A DNA stretch of 64,000 nucleotides from Lewinellaceae bacterium (GTDB lineage: Bacteria > Bacteroidota > Bacteroidia > Chitinophagales > Saprospiraceae): NCBI GenBank assembly GCA_020636315.1, contig JACJYA010000016.1, positions 62,001 to 126,000 of the forward strand, given 5' to 3'. Shown one piece after another: positions 52,080 to 61,831 of this stretch. The notes below the pieces were generated by a model. It ran no database searches. It saw only the letters and a program-made list of their open reading frames with translations, and was not told the origin of the DNA. The position numbers and the translations under genes are program-made. Each line of letters opens with the position of its first letter. Positions within the stretch are counted from its first letter, which is position 1.

Positions 52080-53891
52080 CTACTGCTTCACTATTTTCAA
52101 ATTCGCCACTTTCCGGCCCGAACGGGCTTCCAGGAAGTAAAATCCGGGAGGATAACTGCTCAGGTCCAGGTTTGACTGAAGCATTCCTCCGGATGGCATA
52201 CTCAGAATTTGCTTTAACACCTGCCCCTGGCCGTTGAACAAGGTTATCTGCACAGGTTCATTTCCAACCGGCCCTTCCAGATAAAAAACTCCACCGGTTG
52301 GGTTCGGATAAGCCCGCAGGCCTGGCAGTTCTTCCTCTCCCGTGCCCAAAGGCACACAACCGGGGAATGCCGGGTCATACTCAGAAATCAATTCATAACT
52401 GTTGGTGCACCCGGTTTCCTCATCTACAACTTCCAGGAGGTAGGTTCCGCTTTCCTCAATACAATACTCCGTATCATTAGCGCCTTCGAGGAAGATACCA
52501 TCCTGGTACCACTGCAAGGAATAGTTCTCAGGCAGGGCTTCCGGGTCATACAGGGTAAGCAGGTTGTCGAAATTCTGGAAAACAGGGGCGGCAGGCAAGG
52601 GGTGGAAAACGATATTTTCCACCGGCGAAGTGGCACTGCAGCCATCTGGCGTGGTGTAAGTTACCCAGTATTCGCCACTGGCGGAAACCTCGAGCGCCGG
52701 CCCTTCAATTTCGATAAGCGGCAGGCTGTCCTGGTACCATTGCAGGCCAGAATCATAACCATTGGCCACCAACAACCGGAAATCATCGCCCTCACATAAA
52801 GTTTCCGGCCCATCTCTTTCCAACTCAGGAGGCTCCGGCTGTTCATACACCCGAACCGTATCAACGGAACGGATGGTATCAACCGGGTGAAAAATGTTAA
52901 GGCTGGCCTGCAGGCCCCCATTGGTGAAGGAACCGTTGGAAAAGCGGTTGAAATTGATCGTTCCGCATTCATCATCTCCTCCCTGAATACCGCTGTCTTC
53001 GTCCATAACCCGAAGGACGTAGTTCCCTTCGCCGATAAAGAGGTTGACGTTGAAGGTAAGCGGAGTCTGGGCATTGTCGATGTGGAGGGTCTCCAGAATG
53101 CGTTCTCCCTCCGGATTCCACACTTCAATTCGGATATCCGGAGCATTATTAAACAGGTCATTACAGGTTACACTTTCCACGACCACTTCCGTCAGTAAAA
53201 AACCGAAGGTATCGATCACGGCCTGATAATTTATTTCATACAGGCCGGGTTCATCATAAACCTGAGGCCCGGGGCCTTCACTGACCGACATATTGCCGTT
53301 CCCGAAATCCCAGAGGTAGGAATAACCTTCATTGCCTCCGGAGGGTATATTATTGGTAAAGCTGGCGGACACACTACCGCAACCGCTGTTGTTGGACAGT
53401 GTAAAGCCTTCGGTAACACTCGTTCCGGGCAGGATCATAATGGGAAACGAAAAGGAAGAAAGTTGAGAGACGAACAACACTTCCGCGCTGACGACTACTT
53501 CCACGTTGTAAAAACCCGGGATGAGGGGAACGCCGCAGATCTTTACGCAGCCGTCTGTTTCCTGCGAGACATCAAAAACCGTCTGATTCGCTTCCCAGCC
53601 CAGGCCGGGTGGCAGGTTGGAAACGGAGACGATCGTGATCTGGTTGATGTCCAGCCCCGGAGGGGTGCCCGGGTCATTGGCATTGACGGGGGTGGTTGTT
53701 TTCGGCATACGGAAGCCCAGGTCTGATTCATAAAAAATTCCCACCTGTCCTTCTGCGGCGCTGCTCAGGTAAATGGTATCTTCCGGTAACCCAGCGGGCA
53801 GTTCAACGATACACCCCGGGCATCCGGACTGTGCATAAAGCCCGAGTGTAATGAGGGATAAAGCCAGAGAAAAGGTATAATACTTAAACAT
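52080..53891 (-). CDS. T9SS-secreted protein with PKD and Ig-like domains
   Basis: The 603-residue protein has a signal peptide (to about LYAQ, residue 21), an N-terminal domain ending in DGCVKICGVPLIPGFYNVEVVV, a PKD domain (about 185-270: YSYLWDFGNGNMSVSEG), a middle domain describing EVWNPEGERILE, Ig-like segments (PPELERDGPETLCEGDDFRL) and a C-terminal type IX sorting domain (LRAYPNPTGGVFYLEG to LKIVKQ). It is exported to the cell surface or outside. ATG 53891 gives a proper signal peptide. The next gene upstream shares its N-terminal domain. Function may be adhesion or matrix. Confidence 0.88.
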   Translation of the reverse strand: MFKYYTFSLALSLITLGLYAQSGCPGCIVELPAGLPEDTIYLSSAAEGQVGIFYESDLGFRMPKTTTPVNANDPGTPPGLDINQITIVSVSNLPPGLGWEANQTVFDVSQETDGCVKICGVPLIPGFYNVEVVVSAEVLFVSQLSSFSFPIMILPGTSVTEGFTLSNNSGCGSVSASFTNNIPSGGNEGYSYLWDFGNGNMSVSEGPGPQVYDEPGLYEINYQAVIDTFGFLLTEVVVESVTCNDLFNNAPDIRIEVWNPEGERILETLHIDNAQTPLTFNVNLFIGEGNYVLRVMDEDSGIQGGDDECGTINFNRFSNGSFTNGGLQASLNIFHPVDTIRSVDTVRVYEQPEPPELERDGPETLCEGDDFRLLVANGYDSGLQWYQDSLPLIEIEGPALEVSASGEYWVTYTTPDGCSATSPVENIVFHPLPAAPVFQNFDNLLTLYDPEALPENYSLQWYQDGIFLEGANDTEYCIEESGTYLLEVVDEETGCTNSYELISEYDPAFPGCVPLGTGEEELPGLRAYPNPTGGVFYLEGPVGNEPVQITLFNGQGQVLKQILSMPSGGMLQSNLDLSSYPPGFYFLEARSGRKVANLKIVKQ

Positions 53892-54109
53892 AGGAATAAG
53901 ATTTTGAAGGCCGGGGGAAGGCCAATAAAAGAGCAACCGCCACAATGGGCGGCGCTCAGGAAATACAGCATTTCTCTTCAGGGTGCAGGAGCGAAGCCTT
54001 AATGTTGCAGGGTGGCGCAACGGCCTCGCTCCAAAAATCAGAAGGGACTAGAATTTGAGGACGTTGAAGGGCGCCCTTCCGGAGCCGCCCATTTTGCTAT
54101 TAGCCGGTA

Positions 54110-54931
54110 TTAGTGATGATTGATAACCAACTTGCGGGTTACCATCTCTTTGCCGTTGCTCAGGCTGTAGAGGTAAACGCCATTAGGCAAATGGCCGCCG
54201 TTGAAATCTATGGTATTCTCTCCCTGCAGGATCACTACCTGCCGGCGGTGGAGGCGCTGCCCCAGCATGTCACTCACCACGAAATCAAATGTTCCGCCGG
54301 TTTGGGCATTGACCTGAACCTGAGTCCAGCCGCTGGTCGGGTTAGGGCTGTTGCTGATGTCGAACTGTGAGGCGAAGCTTTCGCGGGTATCGACCATGAA
54401 GCAATTTTCCGACCCTTCGGGTTTGACAACCAGGTAGTAATGGCTATCCGGCTCAAGGTCATCGGGAAGTGTCAGCGGAAGGGAGAAAGGAAGCCCTCCC
54501 ACGTTTAAGGCTACGTTGGCATCCACCTTAAGGTCGTGATTGTCCACCTCGGCAGGTGTCGGTGTGCCAAAAATAACCACACAACCTTTCGTTCCGGCAT
54601 TAAAGGTACAATTGGGGGGGTTACAAACATAATCGAAAGAGCCGGGCAGGTTCACCACTCCATTATTAGGGTCGATACTCACGTTATTGATCGGAACCAT
54701 GTTCCCCTGATAGTCATAATTCTCCGGAATATTGAAAGTAAAAACAAACCTGTAATATAAATTGGCGCAGGCCGTGTCCACAATTCCGCCACCCGGTCGG
54801 TCCGGAGATTGAGGCAAAGGAGCTACAACGACGGTATCCGGAACGTTCTGGTCGGGATCGCAGGTTGTTTCCTGAGCATTGACAAAACTCCAGGCAATCA
54901 ATCCCACAAAGAGGAGTACGACTTTCTTCAT
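54110..54931 (-). CDS. T9SS-secreted protein (273 aa)
   Basis: A signal peptide ends at about residue 19 (SFVNAQ). The N-terminal domain ends with FDYVCNPPNCTFNAGTKGCV-VIFGTPT and is homologous to the domain in the neighbouring 603-residue protein. A type IX sorting domain follows (ISNSPNPTSGWTQVQV to TRKLVINHH). It has two conserved disulphide-like Cys pairs. It and its neighbour probably arose by duplication of the domain. There are 218 bp between them, so they may be separate transcripts. Function unknown; likely surface-exposed. Confidence 0.85.
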   Translation of the reverse strand: MKKVVLLFVGLIAWSFVNAQETTCDPDQNVPDTVVVAPLPQSPDRPGGGIVDTACANLYYRFVFTFNIPENYDYQGNMVPINNVSIDPNNGVVNLPGSFDYVCNPPNCTFNAGTKGCVVIFGTPTPAEVDNHDLKVDANVALNVGGLPFSLPLTLPDDLEPDSHYYLVVKPEGSENCFMVDTRESFASQFDISNSPNPTSGWTQVQVNAQTGGTFDFVVSDMLGQRLHRRQVVILQGENTIDFNGGHLPNGVYLYSLSNGKEMVTRKLVINHH

Positions 54932-55232
54932 AAGTTATTGAGTTTAAAATGAGATCAAGAAATATCTAAGTGAATAAATGACTGGACAGCCCTCCTTCCC
55001 CTTAAGGAAATGAAAAAAAATGCTGCCTTAAGGGATAGGGTGCTTTAATAGTGGAGTTGCATAAGAATTAAGGGCAAAAGCAAAAGTAAAAAATTGTGAT
55101 TATATATTCAGCGTGAATATTACAATTTCTGTTAATTTTATCTGATAACTCATATTTTGTTCTATTTTCGCCCCTCTGAATTGCTCTATGGGCCTGTGTA
55201 AGGAAAATGTTTTTAAACGCAAAACACTACGC
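54932..55232. other. Divergent intergenic region, 301 bp
   Basis: AT-rich gap between the divergent T9SS gene and TonB receptor. Near-consensus boxes such as TATTTTCG (about 55163) precede the receptor. I see no ORF or strong hairpin. Confidence 0.35.
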
Positions 55233-57524
55233 ATGAGCAAAATACTCACTTTTCTTTGCCTGCTGGCCCTCAGTTTTACTACCACCAATGCCCAGAAAGC
55301 CACCATCAAAGGGAAAGTCACTGACGCCACGACCGGAGAACCATTGATCGGGGCTACCATCCGCTCCGGAGCCGTTGGCGCCGTCACGAGCTATGACGGA
55401 ACCTACAGCATCAGCCTCGAAGCCGGCACCCAGGAACTGGTTTTCCGCTATGTCGGTTACCAGGCTTCAATGCGAACGATCGGCCTGGAAGCTGGCCAGG
55501 AAGTAGAGTTGGATGTTTCTCTCGAAGTCGAGCCTACTGTTCTGCAAACCGCTACTGTGACCAGCGGCAAGTACCAAAAACCCCTCAGTGAAGTCACCGT
55601 ATCCCTGGAAGTATTGCGCCCGGAACTCGTAAAAAGCACCGGAAAAATCACCATTGACCAGGCATTGGAAAAGATCCCCGGCGTCACCATCATCGACGGC
55701 CAGGCCAACATCCGGGGCGGGTCCGGATACTCTCAGGGCGCGGGCAGCCGGGTCCTGCTCATGGTTGACGACATGCCCATCCTTACCGCCGACGCCGGTT
55801 ATCCCAACTGGGATGATGTGCCGGTGGAGAATATCGCTCAGGTGGAAGTGGTCAAAGGAGCAGCTTCCGCACTCTATGGATCTTCCGCCCTGAACGGCAT
55901 CATCAACGTCCGAACGGCTTATCCAAAAGCCAAACCGGAAACGGAAGTGGCTTCCTGGTACACCTATTATATGGACCCTAAAGACGAACGGTTAAAATGG
56001 TGGGATAAAGCTCCTCATACTTATGGCGCCAGCCTGGCGCACCGGCGCAAGATCGGCAAACTGGACCTGGTGCTCGGCGGCTACATGGTTCAGGAGGACG
56101 GTTATAATATGGACACTTACCGGCGGTTCGGCAGAGGCAACTTCAGCACCCGCTACCGGGCTACCGACCGCCTGACTATAGGGCTGAACGGCAATTTCAA
56201 TTTCGGAAAAACCGCCGCCTTTCTTTACTGGGCCTCCGATACCATGGCATACATTGCAGCTCCAAATACCCTGTCTGACCGCAAGCGAACCAGATACAAC
56301 ATCGACCCCTACGTCAGCTACTACGACAAGAGCGGCAACCGCCACCGCCTGCAGGGGCGCTTTTATAATGTCGATAATAAAAACAACCTCAACCAGTCCA
56401 ACTCTTCGGATATGTACTACGGAGAGTATCAGTTCCAGCGCCAGATCGCAGATGCCGAACTGGTCATCACTGCCGGCGCAGTTTTTTCAGGCACCAATAT
56501 TTCGGCGGAATTGTACGGAGACACCACCTTTACTTCTCGCAATATTGCAGGGTATGTTCAGCTGGAAAAGAAACTGCTGGATCGGCTTAACCTCAGCGGG
56601 GGGTTCCGGTATGAAAAAAACCTGCTGACCAATCCGGGCTTCATTTATGGTATCCTGAAAGACACCGTCCCGCCCTCCAAAGAACGGGAATCCAAGCCGG
56701 TATTCCGGTTTGGCCTCAATTACCGCGCGGGAAAGGCCTCTTACCTGCGCGCATCCTGGGGGCAGGGTTATCGTTTTCCCACCGTAGCAGAGAAATTTAT
56801 CGTTACCAACGCAGGCATTATTAAAATACTGCCCAATCCGGATCTCGGCTCAGAAAGAGGATGGAGCGCAGAGCTGGGACTCAAACAGGGGTTCAAAATA
56901 AGTGCTTTCGAAGGCTTTATCGACCTGGCGGGTTTCATTTCCAAATATCAGGATATGATCGAGTTCAACCTTGTTGAGGGCGAAGGTTTTCAGTCGGTCA
57001 ATATCGGAAGTACAGACATTAGAGGCTTCGAGGCAACGATTGCCGGCCGGGGCGAAATACTGGGCGTGCCGGTATCACTGCTCACCGGTTATACTTTCAT
57101 CGACCCCCGTTTTGTAGAGTTTGATTCTACGGCGGCAAAAGGTTCCAGAGCTTACCTCAACGCCACGCGTTCCTCCGAACCAGACATAAATATCCTGAAA
57201 TACCGTTCCCAACACCTGTTCAAATTTGACCTGGAGGCCAGCTATCACGGCTTTTTCCTGGGAGCGGAAACCTTCTACAACAGCAATATGGTCGCGATCG
57301 ACGCCCTGTTTGAGATCTCGTTCTTCTTTCCCGGAGTTAAAAAATTCCGGGACGAGCACGACAAAGGGTTTACCGTACTCAATCTGCGTACCGGCTACAA
57401 CTTTTCCGAGGACCTGCGGCTCACCCTGTTGCTGAATAATACTTTTAACATCGAATACACTACCCGGCCCGCCCTGATGGAGCCCCCCCGCAACCTGACG
57501 GCACGGCTGGATTTCAAATTCTAG
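55233..57524 (+). CDS. TonB-dependent receptor with carboxypeptidase-regulatory domain
   Basis: The 763-residue outer-membrane receptor has a signal peptide (to about TNAQ, residue 21), a CarboxypepD_reg-like domain (22-105: KGKVTDATTGEPLIGATI), a plug domain (about 125-240: NIRGGSGYSQGAGSRVLLMV, YGSSALNGIINVRT) and a beta-barrel ending in TARLDFKF. It imports a large ligand such as a siderophore, cofactor or glycan with TonB energy. No SusD-like partner is adjacent, which argues against a polysaccharide locus. ATG 55233 is chosen for the signal peptide over 55188. Confidence 0.94.
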   Translation: MSKILTFLCLLALSFTTTNAQKATIKGKVTDATTGEPLIGATIRSGAVGAVTSYDGTYSISLEAGTQELVFRYVGYQASMRTIGLEAGQEVELDVSLEVEPTVLQTATVTSGKYQKPLSEVTVSLEVLRPELVKSTGKITIDQALEKIPGVTIIDGQANIRGGSGYSQGAGSRVLLMVDDMPILTADAGYPNWDDVPVENIAQVEVVKGAASALYGSSALNGIINVRTAYPKAKPETEVASWYTYYMDPKDERLKWWDKAPHTYGASLAHRRKIGKLDLVLGGYMVQEDGYNMDTYRRFGRGNFSTRYRATDRLTIGLNGNFNFGKTAAFLYWASDTMAYIAAPNTLSDRKRTRYNIDPYVSYYDKSGNRHRLQGRFYNVDNKNNLNQSNSSDMYYGEYQFQRQIADAELVITAGAVFSGTNISAELYGDTTFTSRNIAGYVQLEKKLLDRLNLSGGFRYEKNLLTNPGFIYGILKDTVPPSKERESKPVFRFGLNYRAGKASYLRASWGQGYRFPTVAEKFIVTNAGIIKILPNPDLGSERGWSAELGLKQGFKISAFEGFIDLAGFISKYQDMIEFNLVEGEGFQSVNIGSTDIRGFEATIAGRGEILGVPVSLLTGYTFIDPRFVEFDSTAAKGSRAYLNATRSSEPDINILKYRSQHLFKFDLEASYHGFFLGAETFYNSNMVAIDALFEISFFFPGVKKFRDEHDKGFTVLNLRTGYNFSEDLRLTLLLNNTFNIEYTTRPALMEPPRNLTARLDFKF

Positions 57525-57631
57525 TGAGGTGCAGGCAATAATAAAAGTCACCCTTTTCACCTGACTTCCATCACTTTACCCGGGCATTCGATTTAATAAC
57601 TTGAAGGCATCAAAACCAAAATCCTGATGCT

Positions 57632-57730
57632 ATGTTTCCCGGATCCGCCTCACTGATGATTTTCTTTGCCCTCGTTCTATTCCTGATCCCTTTGCTGATG
57701 GGGTTTGCCGGAAAGAATAAGATGGGCTAA
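57632..57730 (+). CDS. Possible single-TM micro-protein (32 aa)
   Basis: The frame MFPGSASLMIFFALVLFL continues IPLLMGFAGKNKMG and stops at TAA 57728. It is one hydrophobic helix with a short positive tail, the typical form of small membrane subunits or regulators. It lies in the 290-bp gap after the TonB receptor. Such short frames can arise by chance, and no family is recognised. Confidence 0.35.
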   Translation: MFPGSASLMIFFALVLFLIPLLMGFAGKNKMG

Positions 57731-57813
57731 GTAGAAAATGGTTGTTAGTTGCTAGTGGTTTGTCGTTAATTGTTTGAGGCAAAACGGGCAACTAACAACC
57801 GCTCCTTCCCGCC

Positions 57814-58638
57814 CTACCTTGCTTTTCTGCGCCGACGGACCAACCAGGCTGCCAAAAGGGCAAGGATCAGGAGGATAGGCCAGATGGTAACCAGCCCAAC
57901 GGCCAGTGATTTGAGCAGCTTCCATCCATTTCCGAACCCTTCCCCGATGCGATCCCAGAAAGAACGGCCGGTGCTGAGCTGGGTTCCTCTCTCATAAATG
58001 GTGAGGTTGACAGTACTTTGATCCACCTGGCGGCTGAGATAGCGCAACTGGCCCTCAATGGATTCGATCTCTTCCACGACCTTCCGCAGGTTTTCCTCCA
58101 CCGCCAATATCTCCTCAACATTTTTCGCCTGTTTCAGCAATTCCTTATAGCGCTCCACCACTGCCTTTTTGGAAGACAGCCGGGCATCCAGGTCAATATA
58201 CTGGCGGGTCACATCTTCCGAGTTGATGTTTTTGTAATCCACATGAGTGGCGAGCTTTTCAAATTCCAGCAACAGGGAATCAAAACGCCCGGGCAATATC
58301 CGGATCACGAGAGTGTTCTCCAGCTGCTCACCGTATTGCTGCTCATTTTCGGAAGTAACCTCCCCATCATAAGAAGCAACGAGCCGTTTGACAGCGTCCA
58401 GGGCTTTCTGATAGTCCTTTACCTCCATCCGCATATTAGCCGTCCTGATCACCTTCTTTTCAGGGGCCAGTGATTCAGGCTGCCCCTCATCCTGAGCATA
58501 GGACTCCTTTGCCATTTGAGCATCGGCCCGTGTGTTGTAATCATATTCAGCACCTCCCTGGCTACGGTCATAACTACCGTTGCAGGCCAGGCTGAAAGTG
58601 GCCAGTAAAGCCAGAATAATCCAGGTTTTTGTTTCCAT
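57814..58638 (-). CDS. DUF4349 lipoprotein with coiled coil and C-terminal TM helix
   Basis: The 274-residue protein has a lipoprotein signal ending at Cys19 (FSLACNG), a DUF4349 domain with a long coiled coil (KKVIRTANMRMEVKDYQKAL; VERYKELLKQAKNVEEILAVE), and a membrane helix near the C-terminus (IWPILLILALLAAWLV) followed by RRRRKAR. Anchoring by lipid at one end and a helix at the other is typical of the family. Function unknown. ATG 58638 is chosen for the signal peptide; an in-frame ATG two codon groups upstream (58647) is possible. Confidence 0.87.
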   Translation of the reverse strand: METKTWIILALLATFSLACNGSYDRSQGGAEYDYNTRADAQMAKESYAQDEGQPESLAPEKKVIRTANMRMEVKDYQKALDAVKRLVASYDGEVTSENEQQYGEQLENTLVIRILPGRFDSLLLEFEKLATHVDYKNINSEDVTRQYIDLDARLSSKKAVVERYKELLKQAKNVEEILAVEENLRKVVEEIESIEGQLRYLSRQVDQSTVNLTIYERGTQLSTGRSFWDRIGEGFGNGWKLLKSLAVGLVTIWPILLILALLAAWLVRRRRKAR

Positions 58639-58719
58639 AAGGTACATTTTAGTTTCGCTGAAGTTACCAATAAATCGAAAAAGGAACTGCCAAAATGTCA
58701 CCGGGGGCATTAAAATCTT

Positions 58720-58727
58720 TATCTTTG
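58720..58727 (+). promoter_or_regulatory. -7 box TATCTTTG before miaB
   Basis: A perfect TAnnTTTG match, predicting transcription from about 58733 and a leader of about 98 nt. No -33 TTTG at the expected distance. Confidence 0.45.
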
Positions 58728-58830
58728 TCCGCCGGTTGTTTGAACCATTAGCATTTGAAAAACCTTTTTAGACAGGATGCAACCTATCGGGTAATTACAC
58801 AAAGCCGAATCAGAAAAATTTTAAAGGAAA

Positions 58831-60270
58831 ATGTACGATGACAATCCTACGCTCGTAGGAATTCAAAAGAAGATAGACGAAAGCCGCCAGGGCGAGGCTT
58901 TTTATCCGGAGCAAGCCAGAGAGGCAGAGGAAAGCAGCAGGCACTTCTATATTGAAAGTTACGGCTGCCAGATGAATTTCAGCGACAGCGAGATCGTAGC
59001 CTCCATCCTGTCCGAAGCCGGCTATCGCCCTACCCGCGCCCTGGAGAAAGCAGACCTCATCCTGATCAATACCTGTTCTATCCGGGAAAAGGCCGAAGAG
59101 ACCGTACGCAAGCGCCTCCGCATCTTTGACAAGGCCAAGGAACAACGCCCCGGCACCCTTGTCGGCGTACTGGGCTGTATGGCGGAGCGGCTAAAGAGCC
59201 AGTTCCTGGAAGAAGAAAAGCTGGTTGACCTCGTGGTCGGCCCGGATGCCTACCGCGACCTCCCCAAGCTGATCAGTTCTGCCGAGGATGGCGATAAGGG
59301 CATTAATGTGTTCCTGTCCAGGGAAGAAACCTATGCCGATATCAGCCCGCTGCGGCTCGACTCCAACGGAGTGACGGCCTTTATCTCCATCATGCGGGGC
59401 TGTGACAATATGTGTTCATTCTGCGTGGTGCCCTTTACGCGGGGGCGGGAGCGCAGCCGGAATGCATTCAGCATTGTCGCCGAAGCGGCAGGCCTGTTGG
59501 ACAGAGGCTACCGGGAGGTTACCCTGCTGGGCCAGAATGTGGACTCCTACAAGTGGGAAAACCCTGAAACCGGTGAACCTGTGACTTTCGCACAACTGCT
59601 GGAAATGGTTGCCGGAGTGAGCCCTGAACTGAGGGTCCGTTTCTCAACTTCCCACCCCAAAGACATTACCGATGAAGTGCTCTACACCATGGCCAGGCAC
59701 GAGAACATCTGCAACTACATCCACCTGCCGGTGCAATCGGGCAACAGCCGCATTCTCGAACTGATGAACCGCACCTACGACCGCGAATGGTACATGAGCA
59801 AGGTGCGCCGGATCTATGAGGTCATTCCTGACTGTGCCATCTCGTCTGACATCATCACCGGTTTTTGCAGTGAAACGGAAGAAGAACACCAGGATACCCT
59901 GAGCATGATCGAGTTTGCCCGCTACAGTATGTCTTATATGTTCTTTTACTCGGAGCGCCCCGGCACACTCGCCGCCCGAAAATTCGAAGATGACATCCCT
60001 ATGAAGGTCAAAAAACGGCGCCTGCAGGAGGTGATCCGGTTACAAACACAGATATCCTACCAGCACAACCTCCAGGATATTGGAAAAACTTTCAAGGTAC
60101 TGATCGAAGGAGACTCTAAACGCTCGGGCGAGGACTTCAAAGGGCGCAATTCACAGAATAAAATGGTTGTTTTCCCAAAAGCTAAAGGGCTAAAACCAGG
60201 CGACTACTGTTACGTTAAAATAAATGAGGCGACCAGCGCTACGTTGAAAGGGGCGATCGTTGAGGGTTGA
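58831..60270 (+). CDS. miaB: tRNA-2-methylthio-N6-dimethylallyladenosine synthase
   Basis: The 479-residue radical-SAM enzyme adds a methylthio group to i6A37 of tRNAs. The N-terminal UPF0004 domain carries the auxiliary cluster Cys46, Cys82 and Cys116 (YGCQMN, NTCSIRE, GCMAERL). The radical-SAM CxxxCxxC is Cys191/195/198 in RGCDNMCSFCVVPFTRGRERSR. A C-terminal TRAM domain follows (about 415-478). Length is slightly above average because of an N-terminal extension. It heads a cluster with a sigma-54 activator and lptE that is common in Bacteroidota. Confidence 0.97.
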   Translation: MYDDNPTLVGIQKKIDESRQGEAFYPEQAREAEESSRHFYIESYGCQMNFSDSEIVASILSEAGYRPTRALEKADLILINTCSIREKAEETVRKRLRIFDKAKEQRPGTLVGVLGCMAERLKSQFLEEEKLVDLVVGPDAYRDLPKLISSAEDGDKGINVFLSREETYADISPLRLDSNGVTAFISIMRGCDNMCSFCVVPFTRGRERSRNAFSIVAEAAGLLDRGYREVTLLGQNVDSYKWENPETGEPVTFAQLLEMVAGVSPELRVRFSTSHPKDITDEVLYTMARHENICNYIHLPVQSGNSRILELMNRTYDREWYMSKVRRIYEVIPDCAISSDIITGFCSETEEEHQDTLSMIEFARYSMSYMFFYSERPGTLAARKFEDDIPMKVKKRRLQEVIRLQTQISYQHNLQDIGKTFKVLIEGDSKRSGEDFKGRNSQNKMVVFPKAKGLKPGDYCYVKINEATSATLKGAIVEG

Positions 60271-60386
60271 CGGGTTAGTGGGTTGGTGAGTTTTCGTCAT
60301 TCCGCCACCAGAACAACCATCTAACAATCCAAGCATCTAACCGTCGCCCACCAGCCATTTGAACTTTGTCATTCTCAACAGCACAA

Positions 60387-61724
60387 ATGAATACAGCCGC
60401 CTCTTCAAAAGTACAATCAGACAGCATAATGGACAGCAACCTCCAGGCCATCAAACAACGATTCGGAATCATCGGCAGGTCTCCCCTCCTGGATCGGGCT
60501 CTGGGCACGGCTGTAAGGGTTGCCAATACAGACCTCTCTGTCCTGATCACCGGTGAAAGCGGGGTCGGGAAGGAAGTTTTTTCAAAGATCATACATGCCC
60601 TGAGCTCCCGCAAGCACAACAAGTTTATTGCCATCAACTGCGGGGCGATCCCGGAAGGGACGATCAACTCCGAGCTTTTCGGCCACGAAAAGGGGGCGTT
60701 CACCGGAGCGACCAGTGAACGCAAAGGGTATTTTGAAAGCTATGACGGAGGGACCCTCTTTCTCGACGAGATCGGCGAGATGCCTCTGGATACCCAGTCA
60801 TTTCTTCTCCGGGTTCTGGAAAGCGGAGAGTTCATCCGGGTCGGAGCATCGAAAGTACAGAAAACGGATGTTCGCATCATTGCAGCCACCAATGCCGACC
60901 TGTTCGAACAGGTAAAAAAGGGAAAATTCCGGGAAGACCTGTACTACCGCCTCAATACTGTCCCCATCAAAGTGCCGGCCCTTCGCGACCGGCCGGAAGA
61001 TATCTACATGCTCTTCCGAAAATTTGCCGTTGACTTTGCCGAGAAATACCGGGCCACGCCCATTCAACTCGATGACCGGGCGCAAATGGTCCTGGAAAGG
61101 TACAGCTGGCCCGGCAACATCCGGGAACTCAAGAACATCGCCGAACAGGTCTCCGTACTGGCCGAGGATAAGATGGTCACTGCTGAGCAATTGGCCCGCT
61201 ACACTCCACAGATCCTGAAGCGAAACCTGCCCATGATCCCGGAAACCGGTAACCGCCACAATGACGATGGGGCCACCATGCAGGAAAGAGAGATCTTTTA
61301 TAAACTGATGGTCGATATGAAAAACGACCTCAATGACCTGAAAAGCCTGGTTTTTGAACTCATCCGCAATAACGACCTGCGCGTACCCGACGCCCAGGAC
61401 ATTCGAAGCCTGAAACCGCCGGAGGCCTTTCCACAACGCAGCAACGTACCAATTCCACATCAGGGCGTCAGCGATTTCCTCTCCGAATACCATGAAGACC
61501 GGGATGTGGAAGAAAGCCATAAACCCATCATCCTGCCCCGCGACGAACCGGACGCATTTTCTCCGTCCGAGGAAATTGAGGAAAGCCTCTCCCTGGAAGA
61601 AAATGAAAAGGAACTTATTCAGAAGGCTCTCAAAAAACACAATGGCCGCCGAAAGGAAGCCGCTCAGGACCTGGGGATCTCTGAAAGGACCTTGTACCGT
61701 AAGATCAAGCAATATGAGTTGTGA
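60387..61724 (+). CDS. Sigma-54-dependent activator, no sensor domain
   Basis: The 445-residue protein begins almost directly with the AAA+ domain: Walker A GESGVGKE (56-63), the sigma-54-contacting GAFTGA (103-108), Walker B GGTLFLDEIGE, and the arginine-finger region YRLNTVPIKVPALRDR. A long acidic linker (about 310-400) follows, and a Fis-type helix-turn-helix ends the protein (RRKEAAQDLGISERTLYRKI). There is no receiver, PAS or GAF domain at the N-terminus, so activity is controlled otherwise. Start choice is between ATG 60387 and ATG 60429. It lies between miaB and lptE. Confidence 0.92.
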   Translation: MNTAASSKVQSDSIMDSNLQAIKQRFGIIGRSPLLDRALGTAVRVANTDLSVLITGESGVGKEVFSKIIHALSSRKHNKFIAINCGAIPEGTINSELFGHEKGAFTGATSERKGYFESYDGGTLFLDEIGEMPLDTQSFLLRVLESGEFIRVGASKVQKTDVRIIAATNADLFEQVKKGKFREDLYYRLNTVPIKVPALRDRPEDIYMLFRKFAVDFAEKYRATPIQLDDRAQMVLERYSWPGNIRELKNIAEQVSVLAEDKMVTAEQLARYTPQILKRNLPMIPETGNRHNDDGATMQEREIFYKLMVDMKNDLNDLKSLVFELIRNNDLRVPDAQDIRSLKPPEAFPQRSNVPIPHQGVSDFLSEYHEDRDVEESHKPIILPRDEPDAFSPSEEIEESLSLEENEKELIQKALKKHNGRRKEAAQDLGISERTLYRKIKQYEL

Positions 61725-61831
61725 GGGCGGAAAGGTGGAAAAGTGCTTAGGTGTAAAGGTGTATCAGTGGGCTACTCATTCAATACCATTTCTTTCTTTT
61801 GCGTTTTGTTTCATGTACTAATCCAACAGCC

